Of a stretch of DNA of 64,000 bases, positions 62,066-64,000 are shown one piece after another (position 1 is the stretch's first letter; each line of letters starts with the position of its first letter). The stretch is from an uncultured Veillonella sp. GTDB lineage: Bacteria > Bacillota > Negativicutes > Veillonellales > Veillonellaceae. Position numbers and translations under genes: made by a program. The stretch covers positions 1 to 64,000 of the forward strand of contig CAKPXR010000001.1 of the NCBI GenBank assembly GCA_934202215.1. Direction: 5' to 3'. The notes under the pieces are model-generated. The model was not told where the DNA came from. It ran no database searches and saw only the letters and a list, made by a program, of their open reading frames with translations.

Positions 62066-62413
62066 TTGCCAATTAACAGTAAGGAAAAAGGCAAGCGTGG
62101 TGAAAGAATGTGGCGAGATGTATGCCGTGCTAAAGGGTTTGATAAAGTAAGGCGAACAGTCCAATATTGCGGTAATACAGGCGATGCCAGCGACTGCATC
62201 GGACTGCCTAACATACATCAAGAAGTCAAATTTGTAGAAAGCCTCAATGTTCGTAAAGCATATGAGCAAGCCGAAAATGATGCAAAAAAGAGTGGCGATA
62301 TGCCTATAGTGGCTTGGAAGAAAAGCAAACAACCTTGGTTAGTAGTGTTAAGTGCGGATGATTTCTTCCGTATTTATAAGGAAAGTGAATGGAGTGAGGA
62401 ACATGGCAGTTAA
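62066..62413 (+). CDS. PDDEXK-like nuclease (Holliday junction resolvase type)
   Basis: The 115-residue protein has the order of a small PDDEXK fold: KGKRGERMWRDVC, DASDCIGLP, the core HQEVKFVESLN (E-x-K) and a C-terminal strand PIVAWKKSKQPWLVVLS. This resembles phage resolvases. It starts with TTG at 62066 after GGTGATGATC. The next gene overlaps its end by 11 bases. Confidence 0.7.
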   Translation: MPINSKEKGKRGERMWRDVCRAKGFDKVRRTVQYCGNTGDASDCIGLPNIHQEVKFVESLNVRKAYEQAENDAKKSGDMPIVAWKKSKQPWLVVLSADDFFRIYKESEWSEEHGS

Positions 62414-62684
62414 TATGAGTGAGTTTGTACCTGACAACAACCTAAACTGGTTAGCGTTAGCAGCTTGTGTGTATGGAAACATAAGTGCTGGCAGAGCGTT
62501 ATGTTGTTTGGGCTTGAATGGAACTAAACCACAAAAGACATGTACACGTGCAAGTGAGTTGGATAAAAACGAACTATTGCAAATGCATCAAGATGGAATG
62601 TCATTAAGGGCAATGGGTTATAAAGTTGGGTCAGATTATAAGACAGTCAAACGTGCATTGATGATGTTAGGGGTGAAATTTTGA
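62403..62684 (+). CDS. Prophage protein with helix-turn-helix
   Basis: The 93-residue protein has a likely HTH near its C-terminus (QMHQDGMSLRAMGYKVGSDYKTVKRAL). A first helical part ends in CCLGLNG. The ATG at 62403 follows GAGGAA and overlaps the PDDEXK-like gene. It may be a late regulator; no family recognised. Confidence 0.6.
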   Translation: MAVNMSEFVPDNNLNWLALAACVYGNISAGRALCCLGLNGTKPQKTCTRASELDKNELLQMHQDGMSLRAMGYKVGSDYKTVKRALMMLGVKF

Positions 62685-62692
62685 GGGAACAA

Positions 62693-63112
62693 ATGAAAGT
62701 AAAGTTAGTTAATGAATACGCACAACTACCAACAAGAGGTAGTAAAGATGCAGCTGGGTTAGATTTGTATTGTCCATTTCAAATTAAAATACCAGCAGAT
62801 AGCCAAAAGAAAATTCCGTTGGGGATAGCGGTAGAGATACCGAAAGACCATGTAGGGGTACTTGCACCAAGAAGTAGTATGAGTAAAACACCTCTACGAT
62901 GCCCTAATAGCCAAGGTTATATAGATGCAGATTATCGAGGTGAAATTAGTATTGTGTATGAAAACGTATCTTGTAAAGATTACACGATAGATAGAGGTGA
63001 TCGTATTGCACAATTAATCATTGTGCCAGTAGCAATGGTCGATGTAGTAGAAGTAGATAAACTAAGCGAAACGGAACGTGGTGCTGGCGGTTATGGAAGT
63101 ACTGGGAAATAA
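62693..63112 (+). CDS. dut: dUTP diphosphatase
   Basis: The 139-residue enzyme hydrolyses dUTP to dUMP and keeps uracil out of phage DNA. Its five motifs are visible: AAGLDLY, APRSSMS, GYIDADYRGEI with the catalytic Asp, GDRIAQLI, and the C-terminal RGAGGYGSTG. The ATG at 62693 follows GAGGGA; a TTG at 62681 would place that site in the gene. Confidence 0.95.
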   Translation: MKVKLVNEYAQLPTRGSKDAAGLDLYCPFQIKIPADSQKKIPLGIAVEIPKDHVGVLAPRSSMSKTPLRCPNSQGYIDADYRGEISIVYENVSCKDYTIDRGDRIAQLIIVPVAMVDVVEVDKLSETERGAGGYGSTGK

Positions 63113-63163
63113 GAAAGAGTGATGGGCGGTGAAATATCCGCCCTATCATAAGAGGTGAGTAAA

Positions 63164-63616
63164 ATGGCTAATTGGTGTGAGGGCTGGGTTAAATTCAGAG
63201 GAACGCTAGAAAATCTAAAGTGGTTTATTGAAAATGAGTTTGAAAAATCAGAACCATATATTAAAGATGAAGAATTAATACCATGTATGGCAGAGAGGTT
63301 AACTTTCTTAAAATCTTTAGTACGTACATATGCTGACGATGATGATGTATCAGAAGCCAATTATGGAGTGTTTAGTGATGCTGACGGAATAGGTATATTT
63401 ACAATAAAGTTGCATCATGCGTGGTATGTTCAACGGCAAGGCTATGGTGAACTTGCTAAGAAGTATAGATTAGATATACGTGGTAAGTGTTACGAGCAAG
63501 GCATGGAGTTTGCAGAAGAGTTTGAGGTAAATAATAAAGGCGAGGTTGTGTTTTATGAGGTTTACGAATTCAGCGATTATTGCTGGGAATGCGAATGCCC
63601 AACATTAGGTGGTTGA
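63164..63616 (+). CDS. Phage protein with ferredoxin-like N-terminal domain
   Basis: The 150-residue protein begins MANWCEGWVKFRG, like the NWC-headed DUF1281/Api92-type phage and plasmid proteins, which have a ferredoxin-like domain. The rest is acidic with a YEQGMEFAEEF helix and a C-terminal WECECP. The ATG at 63164 follows AGAGGTGAG. Function unknown. Confidence 0.6.
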   Translation: MANWCEGWVKFRGTLENLKWFIENEFEKSEPYIKDEELIPCMAERLTFLKSLVRTYADDDDVSEANYGVFSDADGIGIFTIKLHHAWYVQRQGYGELAKKYRLDIRGKCYEQGMEFAEEFEVNNKGEVVFYEVYEFSDYCWECECPTLGG

Positions 63617-63617
63617 T

Positions 63618-63827
63618 ATGACAAACTATAGCGGTTACGTTGAACACTCCGACTTTTACATAGCACCTCAAAGTTATCAAGATGCATTTGATTTCTTGTG
63701 CCAACTGGCAGTAGAGAGTGAAGAGGATGTGTTTTATATAGGTAGAGTTGTAGATTATGGATATGATTTTGAATTAGATGAAGTGGTTAGATATGAATGG
63801 GATAAATATAGAGGAGATTGGGTATGA
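63618..63827 (+). CDS. Small acidic prophage protein
   Basis: The 69-residue protein is rich in Asp, Tyr and Val. I use the ATG at 63618, five bases after AGGTGG, rather than a GTG at 63609 in the preceding gene. Its stop overlaps the next start (ATGA). Unknown function. Confidence 0.55.
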   Translation: MTNYSGYVEHSDFYIAPQSYQDAFDFLCQLAVESEEDVFYIGRVVDYGYDFELDEVVRYEWDKYRGDWV

Positions 63828-64000
63828 TCACAGATAAACAAGGTAGAGAGTGGTTATTTAGAAAGCTATATGATGATGGCTGGCGGTATATTGTTGGTGG
63901 TGATGATGGTACATTCGTGTATGTAACAAAGAACAAGCCATTTATTTTGGATGGTATGTATAGGGCTAATGGTGATAAATACAGATGTATTGAAATAATA
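63824..64000 (+). CDS. Prophage protein, 5' part (cut by window)
   Basis: A frame opens at 63824, overlapping the previous stop, and is open for 59 codons to the window edge. It begins MITDKQGREWLFRKL and has GGDDGTFVYVTKNKPF. GGAGATTGGGT precedes it. No family recognised. Confidence 0.55.
   Translation, partial: MITDKQGREWLFRKLYDDGWRYIVGGDDGTFVYVTKNKPFILDGMYRANGDKYRCIEII

Larger units (their letters stand above)
49949..64000. mobile_element. Prophage, left part (continues beyond the window)
   Basis: From tRNA-Lys to the right edge the genes have phage logic: integrase, repressor with ImmA-like protein leftward; Cro, antirepressor, recombination, replication, SSB, methyltransferase and dUTPase rightward, with short overlaps throughout. 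No structural or lysis genes are reached. It is a temperate siphovirus-like element by gene content. Confidence 0.9.

Overview
The window looks like a chromosome segment of a diderm, low-GC Firmicute of the Negativicutes, most likely Veillonella. The core genes resemble Firmicutes genes in sequence and codon use, and ribosome binding sites are strong AGGAGG types. Yet two outer-membrane autotransporters are present, one monomeric and one trimeric YadA-like, which fits an outer-membrane-bearing anaerobe that lives on organic acids. This assignment is from sequence character and was not checked by a search.

Bases 1-49,900 are ordinary chromosome. In order they hold: the end of an ascorbate-type PTS membrane subunit; a PfkB kinase with a KtrAB potassium uptake pair; a three-gene module of helical-repeat protein, MoxR ATPase and VWA protein; a metallo-beta-lactamase-fold hydrolase; moaC, trmL, a YlbF-like gene, murB and typA; a DUF4198 exported protein; a monomeric autotransporter; a small tyrosine phosphatase; tRNA-Arg(CCG); a methyltransferase with a nitric-oxide-linked YgbA-type gene; a glutaredoxin-like gene; ilvB-ilvN; a beta-carbonic anhydrase with a purple-acid-phosphatase-like enzyme; and an arginine cluster (M20 hydrolase, argF, argC, argB, argD, small protein, second M20 hydrolase). 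Then follow a DcuC-type carrier, an MFS carrier, guaC, a thiT-mobAB-moeA operon, a zeta-toxin-like kinase, two paralogous AraC regulators with a SemiSWEET and L-tartrate dehydratase (ttdAB), folate one-carbon genes (fhs and a cyclodeaminase), a nucleobase permease, MOSC-moaA, and tRNA-Lys(CTT).

From about 49,949 to the right edge lies the left part of a prophage. Its serine recombinase gene runs into the 3' half of tRNA-Lys. Next come a leftward secreted protein, an ImmA-like peptidase and a repressor; then a divergent rightward operon with Cro-like protein, BRO/KilAC antirepressor, small membrane proteins, a full YadA-like adhesin, Gp157, ERF annealing protein, NinB-like protein, HNH nuclease, replisome organiser, helicase loader, SSB, DNA methyltransferase, PDDEXK-like nuclease and dUTPase. 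The right end of the prophage is outside the window.

The most interesting signals are regulatory or mosaic: (i) a duplicated AraC module in which the SemiSWEET and ttdAB promoters share the same operator-like sequence at identical spacing; (ii) a trimeric adhesin carried as cargo in the phage early operon; (iii) two 11-bp-period repeat arrays, one (8 units) before the DcuC-type gene and one (6 units) inside the phage replication gene; (iv) a zeta-like kinase with an extra N-terminal helical domain; (v) a serine recombinase using a tRNA 3' end; (vi) a likely PurR operator pair before the nucleobase permease; and (vii) a CRP/FNR-type dyad centred near -40 before the nitric-oxide-linked pair.
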